From assembly GCF_000975265.2 (NCBI RefSeq), contig NZ_CP083405.1, positions 3,162,001 to 3,226,000 of the forward strand: a stretch of DNA of 64,000 nucleotides, written 5' to 3'. A program made the translations under genes and the position numbers. Position 1 is the stretch's first letter; the number at the start of each line of letters is the position of its first letter. Below the pieces are notes generated by a model. The model made no database searches and was not told where the DNA came from. It saw only the letters and a list, made by a program, of their open reading frames with translations. This document shows positions 10,129-21,539 of this stretch, one piece after another. The stretch comes from Mycobacterium lepromatosis (GTDB lineage: Bacteria > Actinomycetota > Actinomycetes > Mycobacteriales > Mycobacteriaceae).

Positions 10129-11026
10129 GACTTGAAGCCTAGGCGAAGCGTCGACGGCTTACGTGGGCGCGCGTCTCGGCGCGACGCCGGTTCCACAACC
10201 ATTGGTCTATACACCAGGAGAAGCGCAACGGCGAAAAGATCCGAAAGTGGGTGGGCAGATAACCGGAGGTGCCCGCTCTCTTCATGGTAGGAAAACAGGT
10301 TTAAGTCCGGTAAATAGATCGCTTCACCGGCAAGAAAGAGGTTTGGCACTTACATGCCAATGCACAGAGATCGGCTGAGAGTGCCAGGCAGCGGAAGGGC
10401 AAACGGTGAGATATTTAGCAGCAGCTTATCGTACCAGGGCATCGAAACAGGATGCGGAGACAGTTCGTTCGTCAAGCTTTCGTATTCGATTGCACTGTGT
10501 GAAACCACCCGATGTTTTAGGTGATCACCGTTGTTGTGTTGTGGTTGGCTGTGTTGGTGCCGTGTTGGTTTCACAGTTCGTCGATGACCTCGCAGCCGGT
10601 GATGACGCGTACGGCGGTGCTCTAGCCTAGGGCAGTACTTGACTTTTTGTGGGGATCGACCGCGGAAGGAAGATAAAAGCCATCCACGGCGTGATCTGGT
10701 GACTTGTGCGCGTGGCGGGCTAACACATCACCAGAAAAGCGCAACTGATCCCCGGCCACCCGCCACACCATACGCACCCCCAGCATCGCCAGCTTCGATG
10801 TCGCGGCCGGCGACCAACACCAACTACTCAGCGGCCCTTGCAAGCAGCCCACCTACGCCGCGACCAACCCTAAACCACCAACACAACCCACACCACCGAT
10901 CCCCACCACATAACCCACCACACCCCTCAACCACACAAAACCAAACCCAAAAATCAGCACATCCTAGGACCCGAAAGAGGCTTAACCTCGAGTTGGATTG
11001 CACAACACTTAATGGTCCGCGGATAA
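10129..11026. other. Junction region upstream of dop, no gene recognised
   Basis: About 900 bases with no family match. A 10-base inverted repeat TGTGAAACCA/TGGTTTCACA sits at 10498-10507 and 10566-10575. From about 10850 to 10970 the plus strand is strikingly rich in A and C. A minus-strand reading at 10622-10852 (LGVRMVWRVAGDQLRFSG, then VLARHAHKSPDHAVDGFYLP) looks protein-like but I cannot place it. The dop promoter must lie here. Confidence 0.5.
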
Positions 11027-11124
11027 GTTTTGGTGGGTGAGTTGTGATTGTGATCGGTGTAGTGCCGGTCAACTCACCAAGACCGGCACTACACCGATCA
11101 CAATCACAACTCACCCACCAAAAC
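11027..11124. repeat. Perfect 44-base inverted repeat with 10-base spacer
   Basis: Left arm 11027-11070 (starts GTTTTGGTGGGTGAG, ends GTGCCGGTC) is the exact reverse complement of right arm 11081-11124; spacer AACTCACCAA. The arms have no mismatch, in a region where nearly everything else is eroded. The RNA would form a very stable hairpin. Arms are G/T-rich on one strand with no U-run after them, so it is not a typical terminator. It may be two head-to-head ends of a mobile element, or a recently formed palindrome. Confidence 0.95.
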
Positions 11125-11469
11125 CGCCGCGACAACAAAATAGTACGAGTTCGTCGTGGCCCCCGTGAGAAAGTTTAAGTCACGTGGCAGGCCACGTTCG
11201 GTAACAACCAGCGAGCAACTACTTTTCTCATCGTGCTCACGTAGGGAGGTGATTAGCTGCGTGCTGTAGCACTGAAGGTGTTTGCCTCCAAGGGTGCGCA
11301 GCAACATTGGTTCCCGATGTTCAACAAGCGTTCGGTCTGGAGCCAGGTCCAGGTCCTACATATCTCCTAGGAAATTCGACAACCTTTGATCAACAAATTA
11401 TTTCAATTTCAGTAGTAGATCGATTACGTTCGAACTACAACTGAGCAATAGTGTGATTGAGCGGCGTTA
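11125..11469. other. Non-coding stretch after the inverted repeat
   Basis: Nothing recognised with confidence. Text around 11340-11390 could be the ruined start of the acyl-CoA dehydrogenase that follows. Confidence 0.4.
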
Positions 11470-12540
11470 TTGAGTCCACTGGTTTGCGGCCGAGATCATC
11501 TGCCCCGATACAGCCGAATGAGACGAACAAGAGAAAATTCCTTAACCGGTTATCCAGAAGGCCGCGAAGGATAGATCTCTATTCCACGGAGTTCTTCAGT
11601 GAGCAGACCGCTGAGCTAACCGGGCTGGCCATGCTCACGTGTTTGAGAACATGTTCTGGGCCGACGTCGGTACCGCGCTGTCTATCATGGGAATCATTCT
11701 GGCGGCAGCAGCTTTGGCGGTCAAAGGAACTCCTGAACAACTGAGTCGCTGGATTCCGGAAATGCTTAGTAAGATCGATGCGCCTACACTCAATGCGTTC
11801 TGCTCACCCGAGCCCGACGCGGGTTTTAACGTCGGTATTATTCATACCCGCACTACGACCAGTCGGTAAGTTCTCAATGGCACTACGACCTGGACAATCA
11901 ACAGCGGTATCGGCAACGTGCGCATGGTGGTGGCGTCAGTATATACGGAATTGGGTACACGCAGCCAGGCCATATTCGTCATCCCAGCGGGTACCAAAGG
12001 TTTGGCTAAGTGACATAAATGCAGAAACATGGTATCCGCGCCTCCCACACCGCAGAGGTGGTGCTCGACGATATCCAGTTGCCCCAGGATCATATTCTCG
12101 ACAGCCGAGAAAAATTCTCGGCCCATATCACCTGAGTCAAATCCGGTGCTGCCGCGGGTGGGCAGGCAGCGATGAAGACCTTCGAACGTACGCGGATCAC
12201 TATCGAAGCAATGGCTGTAGACGTGGTACGAACCTGCCTATGACTAGGCTCTCGAATATTCCTGCTGGCGTAAATAATTTTGACGGAAGATCGGTCGATT
12301 CCAGACGGTAGAATTCAAGTTGACAGATATGAAATTTCAGATAGACGCGGCTTGTTTGATGGTGTGGCTTGCTGGTTGAATGGCGAGGAATAACCAAAGC
12401 TGCGATTCGGCGGAGGATTCGATAGCCAAACGGTTGCAAGCAAGACTATAGTCTATGTCACCAACAAAGCTCTCCAGATCCTGGGCAACAATGGTTACAC
12501 CGGCTAATACCCCGTGGAGAGGATGCACCGCTTACCTGGT
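11470..12540 (+). pseudogene. Acyl-CoA dehydrogenase pseudogene (first copy)
   Basis: Joined plus-strand frames follow the acyl-CoA dehydrogenase fold. ADVGTALSIMGIILAAAAL and KGTPEQLSRWIPEML lie at 11640-11770, a flavin-site-like LNAFCSPEPDAGFNVG at 11800-11830, FVIPAGTKGLAK near 11975, VVLDDIQLPQDHILDS-like text at 12058-12105, YALEYSCWR at 12240-12265, and FKLTDMKFQIDAACLMVW to about 12370. The C-terminal ILGNNGYT is at 12480-12500. At least six frameshifts or stops. The normal role is FAD-dependent alpha,beta-dehydrogenation in beta-oxidation. Confidence 0.8.
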
Positions 12541-13646
12541 GGTTTAGCGGTCGTTGACGGGTCTGTCCATCCCCTTAGGGCACCAACCATGATGGCGGAA
12601 TGACCCACCGAGATACGGGGTTCTCGACAGAAAAAACAACCTAATTGCCGTAACGTATGTGTTTCACACCGTCATGGCTGGGTGGCCGCCTTTGCCGAAG
12701 TGCAGACACAGCCAGATCGCAGAGCTGCTTGAACCCAGCCCTACCGTCGATGCACAACTCATCGGTACAGCCGATTCTGTAACGCGCAGATTAACGCTTC
12801 CCCGTGGACCAGCCGGCGAACACGGCGGAGTGACTCAAATCACAATTCTGCCATTGTGGGCCTGGGAGAGGTTTGATCACCAAGCTGATCCAGCATCAGT
12901 GGCACGACATTGCGGAACTCGCTTACTCGCTTAGGTGGTGGAGCGGGAGCCGAATCGGGTTCCGCCCGGAATCGCCCCGACGACACCGAGACGCGATTCG
13001 CCGGCGCATGACGTACCATCGTGGTGGAGGACTTTTTGCGTCCACCACAAAAGCATATCTCAGGCTGCAGCGGGGTGTGGCGACTAGTGGTCGATGAACG
13101 CACTGGCGAAACCCAGGCTGTGGACAACTCGGTAGACGAAGCGATGACCTGGCTGCTTGCTGATCAGCGGGATATGCGAGCAGCGGCGGTGCATGACGAA
13201 CACTAGCTCCGCATCGTCCGCGCCCACAAGAGGCTCGCAATGCCTCGAGATATTAAATACAGCACCGGCACTATTGCAGTCCATGAACAACGTTCGCTGC
13301 AAATTCGGGCAGCTTCACCATAGTTGGCGTCGATGCCGAATCGATGAACGGCCGCGCCCTAATACACGTCATGCTTGAGGGGCTGGCGGCCATCCTAAAT
13401 CGGTGGCGCCACTTGGCGCAGTCTCGTCGCGGCCTAGCTGACACGGGCCGCTGACCAGGCGGCGCTTGCGGTGGCCGAATCGATAGTTTGTGGTCGACGG
13501 TACGGGCCATATGCAGAAATCTTTTTCGATATAGTTCAAGCACCTAACAAAACAACCGGGCTAGCAGCGTTCTGAACGGTTCCGCTCTCCCATTGTTGCC
13601 AAACAGCTTTCGGCGATCCTCTACGCAGATCGCATATTGTTGGGAG
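12541..13646. other. Decayed region, unidentified plus-strand fragments
   Basis: Protein-like pieces without a firm match: VDAQLIGTADSVTRRL at 12750-12800, which could be from the C-terminal part of a luciferase-like monooxygenase (weak), a segment at 13034-13200 with DERTGETQAVDNSVDEAMTW and LADQRDMRAA, and VGVDAESMNGRALIHVMLEG at 13322-13380. All are short and interrupted. No intact gene. Confidence 0.4.
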
Positions 13647-14489
13647 TTACGAGGTTGTAAGGAATACGTCGTTAAGAGTGACGGTACGAAGATTTCGTGA
13701 GCGGATGATGTCGATGAGCTGCGGGTAGACGTGAGTAACCGGTAGATGGTTGAGGTGTCCAATCACGATGGCTTGCGGGGTGAAATACTGGGCGGCCATC
13801 TTCACGATGTAATCCTCGGTGATCAACGTGGAATCCGACAACGAACCCGACCATAAGGTTGGAACGGTGTAGCCGAGGTCGACCGCCACCGCATCAACAG
13901 TGGCGTTGTGCTTGGCATAAGGTGGACGCCAGTACGGTTTCGCGGCGATACCGTAGTTCTTCTTCAGGAAATCGTCGTTGCGGGTAAGTTGCTTGGCGAT
14001 CTCGCTTTTAGTCATTGCTGTCAAATTTGGGTGAGACCACGTGTGGTTGCCGAGTTGGATCTGGCCAGACTCCACCAACGGCCGCAACATCGACATGTTG
14101 TCGGTCCAGGAGTTGTAGACTCCGTTGACGAAAAACGTCAGCCTTATATCAGTGTCTTTGACGAACTGCACGTAGGCACGCACTACCTCGGTGTTGACGC
14201 CGTCATCAACAGTAAGGGCAAGCAGATCGCCATGACCCGGGATCTTGGATAGCGCGCCACCGCCAGGCAACGAGATGCGTGCACTCGTTGGTGGCGGCGG
14301 TAATAAGCCTACGGCTCTAGGAGTCAGCGGCTCCGCAGCCATCGGCGCTTGGACGAATGTTCGCGGTTGCGGGTCGACCACGAGGCGTGCTGCGCCGACG
14401 CCGGTCACAATGGACACGGCGAGTGCGCCCAAGAAACTACGCCGGTTTAGCGCTGACACAGCAAAGCCTCGAGCATACGTGCGCACCAT
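13647..14489 (-). CDS. Exported polysaccharide deacetylase (NodB domain)
   Basis: 280 residues. The N-terminus carries a twin-arginine signal, LNRRSFLGALAVSIVTGVG, so it is probably exported folded. The NodB motifs appear in order: TVDDG (residues about 92-96, catalytic and metal Asp), HTWSHPN (metal His pair), RPPYAKHN, LWSGSLSDS and IGHLNHLP. Members remove acetyl groups from peptidoglycan sugars or other polysaccharides; the substrate here cannot be told. The frame is intact over the full family length while all neighbours are ruined, which argues that it is used. A few motif residues (V for F in TFDDG) deviate mildly. Confidence 0.85.
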   Translation of the reverse strand: MVRTYARGFAVSALNRRSFLGALAVSIVTGVGAARLVVDPQPRTFVQAPMAAEPLTPRAVGLLPPPPTSARISLPGGGALSKIPGHGDLLALTVDDGVNTEVVRAYVQFVKDTDIRLTFFVNGVYNSWTDNMSMLRPLVESGQIQLGNHTWSHPNLTAMTKSEIAKQLTRNDDFLKKNYGIAAKPYWRPPYAKHNATVDAVAVDLGYTVPTLWSGSLSDSTLITEDYIVKMAAQYFTPQAIVIGHLNHLPVTHVYPQLIDIIRSRNLRTVTLNDVFLTTS

Positions 14490-15099
14490 GACGGATCCAG
14501 CAAACCCAACCCGGTCATTGTGAGTTGGTCGGCGATGCTACACGCGATAGACAAGCCCGCTTGCGGGATGCCCATGTCGCCGAAGTCGGCCTTCACAGCA
14601 GCAAACCGTACCACCAACAGGGACAATATGCTGGATAAGTTCCGGCAGGTCAGTCGCAGATTACTATCGAAGACTCAAATTGTGACCTTCGAGGACGTGT
14701 CCGTTAGCACAGCTGAGAAGCGTTCAGATGCCGTTTTCAATACGGGTTCCGTCGCGGCAGTGAATGCTCCCACTATGCGGGCTTACCCACCCTAGGTAGC
14801 CGGTGCATAGACGAGCTCCATAGTAATAATTAAGTGATTTAGGATGCATTGACCACGGTGCGGGGTGCGCTGCTGTGGAGCAGCGCACGATTCGGTTGTG
14901 GGGGAGATGGTGGAATCCGAGCACGGATCGGACCATAACGTGTCGTCGACAATTTGGCGCTCAATGTACCTGGACAACTAATTCGCTAAGGTGATAAGGA
15001 CTGATGACGTCGTTGTCGACAAAGTCGAGTCGGTGGATCACCCTCTATATATTCTTATAAGGCTGCGACCGCTGCTGGCGTCGGCTTTCCCGCCGACCC
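14490..15099. other. Non-coding stretch upstream of the deacetylase
   Basis: No recognisable gene. A short plus-strand reading at 14630-14795 (MLDKFRQVSRRLLSKTQIV) has no match. The deacetylase promoter should lie just above 14489. Confidence 0.35.
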
Positions 15100-15460
15100 G
15101 GCGGCAAATCGGTTCCGCCCCAGCGGTGCGCTTGGCCGGTTAGGTCAACCCATTGGTCGCTATAAGCTTTTATACGGCAATCCGAGATGTTCGCTCCCGG
15201 AGCAGTGGTTCACCGAGTTCAAAGTGACTAACATCGCCAACACGCTGCAGGCGTACTGGATCGCCCTGAGCTCCATCGCCGTCCGTAATCATCGTCGAAC
15301 CCGATTCACTTGCGATAGCTGACTATCTGTCGAGTTACCAATCCAGAAACACTACAACTTGATTGGTTATTCCTTAAAGTGGCTACTCCGTCGATACGCT
15401 GCTACCGCAATCCAGCCATAGCCGTATAAGTTGCCGCTAGTAACTTGCGTGAGCATAGCA
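15100..15460 (+). pseudogene. GH6 cellulase-like pseudogene (CelA1-like)
   Basis: Pieces match a glycosyl hydrolase family 6 endoglucanase such as Rv0062: NPLVAISFYTAI at 15147-15180, ANTLQAYWIALSS at 15235-15275, and the active-site region VIIVEPDSLAIADYLSSYQ at 15285-15345 (family: IIVEPDALA). The pieces are in different frames and the C-terminal half cannot be found. It could not hydrolyse cellulose. Confidence 0.65.
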
Positions 15461-15699
15461 CCGAGGACAGGGTCGGCGCGCGCTCGCTACGCATTTTGGA
15501 GCCGCAAGTTTTCCGCCCTTCCCGCTCAATCAACGAACCGCCGCCGGAATTGACCACCTGCCGATCTGCAGCTGTTACGAAAAGATATTTCGCCGCACAT
15601 CCAATCGCGGACTCATGAGCTTTCCTAGTCGCCGGCCGTATCCGATACCCAAAAATTGTCGAGCTGCAAGTCATCCGGCTGCCCGGATTACTCCAGCAC

Positions 15700-15890
15700 C
15701 CCGGAGCTTGCATGACAGTCAATTCAACGGGCGCAAGTACCGCCCATCGACCAGCCAGCGATACCCCAGTTGGCCCGGTCGGCGATCACCCCGAAATTCG
15801 AGACTATGAATGACACAACATCAACGTGTAGGGAAGTAGTCATCGGCTGATCTTGAAACGGTTGTTTGGTCTGCGAGGTGGGCCGCAAGC
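15700..15890 (-). pseudogene. Esterase pseudogene (alpha/beta hydrolase, GWSMGG elbow)
   Basis: A minus-strand reading gives LHVDVVSFIVSNFGVIAD then RANWGIAGWSMGGTCA, a classic nucleophile elbow (GxSxG) of the putative-esterase/Fbp-like family. A stop follows almost at once and no other part of the hydrolase is legible, although the flanks from about 15400 to 16119 are partly open. A broken remnant; which esterase it was cannot be told. Confidence 0.5.
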
Positions 15891-17469
15891 TTACGACGAA
15901 GAAGGACGCAGCGAACAACTGCTTGACATCCAACGTGCCGCGCTGAGCATCTGACCTCCGCAACTGCACACCACGATGCTCAGCGCGGGCCCGGGACATC
16001 ACCGACTCGAAACTGGTAGCCGCATTCAACACGGGTGCGAAGGTTGCCGGGCGCAACCCCGGCCTCCTCAGCAAATGTACCGAACTGTTCACCCACGACA
16101 CCGGCGAGACCGAAGCCACGTGCGCTGACGCCTTGTGGCGATTTACCGACGATCAACCAACCCGGTTGAGATCCAGCACGCTGCCGAATCGAACCCGGTC
16201 GACAAAATGCTCGCCAACCGGGTCACCGGCACCACCCCCATACACATCAATGTCGTACAAGCAGTTCTCGACGCTGGCACCATTCCGTGTCACCCCAGTT
16301 CCACCCAGGACAACTCAACGACTGCAATACGCTTCCATGTCGACAATGTAGTATCTTAACTGCATTTATAGAGTCGAGGATGGTCTTCCTGGCGTTCCCA
16401 CTCCTGTCGGCGGTGCGGGCCGGTTCCTAAGACTATCGGATGGCTTCTTGACACACTAACCAACGTGCAACCCTCTGCACTGCAAACCCGCATCGCTGCA
16501 GTACTGAGTTACCGGTCGCACGTTTAAGTTAAGCGTCGTCGGATAACTCAACACTGGGTCCCGACGGGAAGCGACGAGAGAGGAGTGCTGAAGGTGAGCA
16601 TTGAAACCTGCTAGGTAGCCGATACCAATGAACTGGCCGGCAACCTCACCTGGTACAAAGAAAAGTGCCTTAACAAGGCACTGTGGTTCGATAACTATAT
16701 AGCGAACACCAAGCGCAATGACGACCAAGAGGCCGCCAATCTTTTCTGTAAGGCATAGGCGGACAGTCGTAAAGTGCGAAAATGGCGAAACAATTGCTCA
16801 CACAGCAACTCTAGCTCTTGCCGGACACGACCGCTTAGACTAGCACCGAAACCGGGAGCCCACAGGCTTGGGCTTCGATCGCCAAGCAGGGTGCTCAAGG
16901 ACCAGTTAGCTCCTTACAAAGGATCAAGGTACACGACTAGGATTATCCGGAACGATTTATGGCACAGTAGCTTTCCTCTGCTCCGCAGTATAGTTTCGAC
17001 TGCAAAGCAACACAGACCAGCGAAACCGAATTACTGACAACGGAATTAAAAGTGACCAGCGTGGTGTCGGTACCCTTTCCAATGAGGACACGCTCAGCAT
17101 AGTGTAGTTTCACAGGTAGTTCTCATGCATCGCAAGGAGATTCGTGCCCAGATCTACAGATGGTACTTAATAAACTATACTGGCGTAGGTTATCCGCCAG
17201 AGCATGATTGTCGACGGTGTTAGTGCTTCGAAACAAACCCGGAACATCAAACAGTTGGACTGAGTTGACAAGTTCCTTCTCGAGGAGTGTGATCTAGTCG
17301 CCCTTGATCCGTATGACAAGAAGAATACCAAGGTTATAGCGATCTGGCGCCATGGAAGCATGGTTAAAGAACAAGGATTTGTGGACCACCCATCTGCGGC
17401 ACGAACTCGGCGTGCAGAGCTTCGGCCAGGGCAATTTTCCATACAAATCGAGCTGGATCCTCCTGCTAT
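15891..17469. other. Decayed region, unidentified fragments
   Basis: Plus-strand pieces look protein-like but have no match I trust: SNPVDKMLANRVTGTTPIHI (16190-16250), a helical stretch at 16615-16790 with NELAGNLTWYKEKCLNKALW and RNDDQEAANLFCKAQADSRK in joined frames, and KKNTKVIAIWRHGSMVKEQG (17320-17380). Stops separate all of them. Confidence 0.4.
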
Positions 17470-18310
17470 TCAACGACCGAACCGCAGGACGACTCTGATA
17501 CCGGACTGTTCGTCACAAACACTATCCGCGACGACTTAGGAAGTGAGGGACTGGATCATTAATGGGGAGAATGGATTTGCTACAACGCCAAGCACACTTC
17601 GTTCCTCACCGTCATGGCCGTGACCGAGCCTGTACGTACGACAAGACGTCGTTGTTCATCGTTCCCGGTGAAATGCCGAACATCCAGATCGTTAAGCGAT
17701 GGCTGCGCGGGATTGGGATGGAACCCAGCATACGTCACCATGAATAGCATAGCGTATGCCATAACCAACTTTGGGTGCCAGCAGATTACGTCCTAGGCGG
17801 TGAAGGCCAGGCGTTCATGATCGCTCAGATTCAGCTAGGAAGAGGGTGCTCCATCACGCTATGCGCATAATTACCCAGGCAAGCAATACTTTTTAACTTC
17901 TGGGACGATGTGTGAAAAAGCGGTCTCCCGGCAGACCAGACATGGGCTACCGGGAGAGATCCATATATGGAGACTCAAGAGAAGATCGCTGACTTCAGGG
18001 ATCCAGATCGAGCAGTTCCGTTTACTGATGCTACGCACCACCTGGCTGATCGACAAGCACAATAACGATTAAGAAGGAGGGCCGGGACATCGCGGCAGTG
18101 AAGGTTGCTATGTCCCAGATTCTGCATGACGTCGCGCAACAAGCCATACATCATGCATGAGACGCTCGAGATCTCCGACGAGAGGTCGTTTGCCAAAATG
18201 TATAGTGGCCGTCGAGTCACCGGGCATCGTCACCGAGCTACACAAGAATTTTTCCGTGTAGCGCATATACACACAATGCGGCGATCGAAGAAATGGCCCG
18301 CATTAGTGCC
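17470..18310 (+). pseudogene. Acyl-CoA dehydrogenase pseudogene (second copy, FadE1-position)
   Basis: Joined frames read NAKHTSFLTVMAVTEP (17582-17630), IVPGEMPNIQIV (17670-17700), LGGEGQAFMIAQIQLG (17795-17840), HHAMRIITQ, CEKAVSRQTRHGL (17910-17950), IQIEQFRLLMLRTTWLIDKH (18000-18060), and RDIAAVKVAMSQILHDVAQQ (18085-18145). This is the C-terminal two thirds of an acyl-CoA dehydrogenase, with several frameshifts. Lying on the far side of fbpC, it is a candidate for the Rv0131c (fadE1) position in the inverted block. Confidence 0.8.
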
Positions 18311-18875
18311 GGGCGAGTGTTAACGGGATCTGCTAGTCAATGTTAGCGACACTTAAAGTTGTTAGCGACACGCCGAAAAGAGAGGCGGTAATGTCAATCT
18401 CCAGACAACAACAACGGCTACTAGACATAGCCGAACGATGTTTTCGACCACACACACCGGCTTGGCCGACCCGGCGATCTCGCCGGTGGTCTACATGATC
18501 ACCTGCACGGCTCCACTGGCGAGATCTTCGACTCCGATTAACGAACAAAACGACCCCTGATCGTACACCCTGAATCCGACCGGCGCCGGTGCCAGTAAGC
18601 AGACTTAGTTGAAGCCGTAGTCAATTGCGAGCTTGACGCCGTTGATGTTATGGTGGTGATATGTGGCGTAGATTATTTGTGTCCGCCCGCAACAGTAGTC
18701 CTGAAGCAATGTGGATCCATATGGTGACCGCCTACCGCAAAGACAAAGCGGGCAACGTCATCCTGAGTATATAGTCGCTCTGTTCGATCGTCTCACCCGC
18801 AGCGGCAATAAGGATGCCAACTGGGTCGAAGATCTGCATGGGTTTCTCTTCTGCCAGTGGGTAAGCATAGAACTC
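18311..18875. other. Decayed region before the metallophosphoesterase
   Basis: Pieces such as RQQQRLLDIAERCF (18400-18440), which resembles a TetR first helix, and MWIHMVTAYRKDKAGNVIL (18710-18770) are readable, but no family can be assigned. The reading frame of the next gene stays open upstream to 18711 by chance. Confidence 0.35.
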
Positions 18876-18878
18876 ATG

Positions 18879-19373
18879 ATGCTACTGCTGATTGCCGATA
18901 CCCATGTGCCGCAACGCGCACTCGACCTGCCCGCCCAGCTATGGGACGAGGTAGCAAAGGCTGATGTCGTATTTCACGCCGGCGACTGGGTAGCGCCCAA
19001 ATTACTCGACAAGCTGGAATCCAAAGCTGCTCGACTGGTCGCGTGCTGGGGAAATAACGATGGGCCCGAACTGCGGTCACGGCTGCCGGAGCGAGCGGAC
19101 GTGATGTTAGCAGGCGTGCATTTCACGGTGGTGCACGATACCGGCGCCGCGGAAAGCCGCGAAGTCCGGATGTCGCAACTATATCCGGAAAGCCAGGTCT
19201 TGGTGTTCGGACATAGTCATATCTCGTGGGATACCACGACAACGACCGGTTTGCGACTGCTGAATCCTGGCTCGCCAACAGATCGTCGTCGTCAAGCTTT
19301 TTGTAGCTACATGACCGCGAATGTCGACAACGGGACATTAAAAGACTTAGTCGTCCACCGCTTGGAAAAGTAG
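18879..19373 (+). CDS. Small metallophosphoesterase (YfcE/MJ0936-type phosphodiesterase)
   Basis: 164 residues from the second of two adjacent ATGs (18876 and 18879); either could serve, and the frame above them has no family match. All metal-binding motifs of calcineurin-like phosphoesterases are present: ADTHVP (residues 6-11), HAGDWV, CWGNNDG, and GHSHI, followed by LLNPGSPTDRRR, typical of the YfcE/MJ0936 group. Members hydrolyse phosphodiesters with Mn or Ni; the cellular substrate is unknown. Intact and full length in a badly decayed neighbourhood. Confidence 0.85.
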   Translation: MLLLIADTHVPQRALDLPAQLWDEVAKADVVFHAGDWVAPKLLDKLESKAARLVACWGNNDGPELRSRLPERADVMLAGVHFTVVHDTGAAESREVRMSQLYPESQVLVFGHSHISWDTTTTTGLRLLNPGSPTDRRRQAFCSYMTANVDNGTLKDLVVHRLEK

Positions 19374-20981
<1,608 letters not shown>

Positions 20982-21019
20982 CACCACCAACCCGTAAACC
21001 AAACAGCAACCCCAGGGCG

Positions 21020-21470
21020 CTCAGACAACAGAGCGCGGCGACCAGAGTGAAAGTAGGCATAGCCGGTTGTCACCCCGCACACGACAGCCGCAATCGCCGG
21101 CATTTGGATTCCGTGGACACGCACGCTGATAGCGCTGCCCAACTACAAAACTGGCGAACAACGAAAAGTAGCCGAGCCAGTCCGTCACTTTTCCACCGGC
21201 GATGTGAGGTTTGATGCCACGCAGTATCTTGACCAGTGTGCCGGTCACATAGCTAATTGGGATCGGCACTTCGTCATCTTTGCTATACGCTGTGTTCAGC
21301 ATGTTGATACCAAAAACCACAAGCAGAATTGGCGTGAAATCGAGTTGGATTTAATCTTATCAGCGCACGAGATATCGCACCCTGCGCCACGGCAACCGCC
21401 TACACCACCCCGGAATCGACGTCGCTGTCGACAACCTCACGAGCCCCACACCTATGGTTTCAGATAAGCC
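21020..21470 (-). pseudogene. DUF1275 membrane protein pseudogene (Rv0128-like)
   Basis: The minus strand reads MVFGINMLNTAYSKDDEVPI then ISYVTGTLVKILRGI and VTDWLGYFSLFASFVVG, the second half of a DUF1275 integral membrane protein, with the conserved TYVTGTLVK-type segment. The frame is lost on both sides. The position, beside fbpC and before mak, is that of Rv0128. The function of the family is not established. Confidence 0.7.
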
Positions 21471-21539
21471 CAATGCTCACAGCGCACAAACCACACCAGC
21501 AAGCGCTACGAACAGGGTCAGTGAACAACCTAGGCAGCG

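Noticed and set aside
11027..11124. Rho-independent terminator
   Set aside because: The stem is far too long, the loop and arms are not GC-tailed in the usual way, and no U-run follows on either strand.
18711..18878. N-terminal extension of the metallophosphoesterase
   Set aside because: The open frame upstream has no family match, and the family begins at the metal motif a few residues after the ATG pair at 18876/18879.
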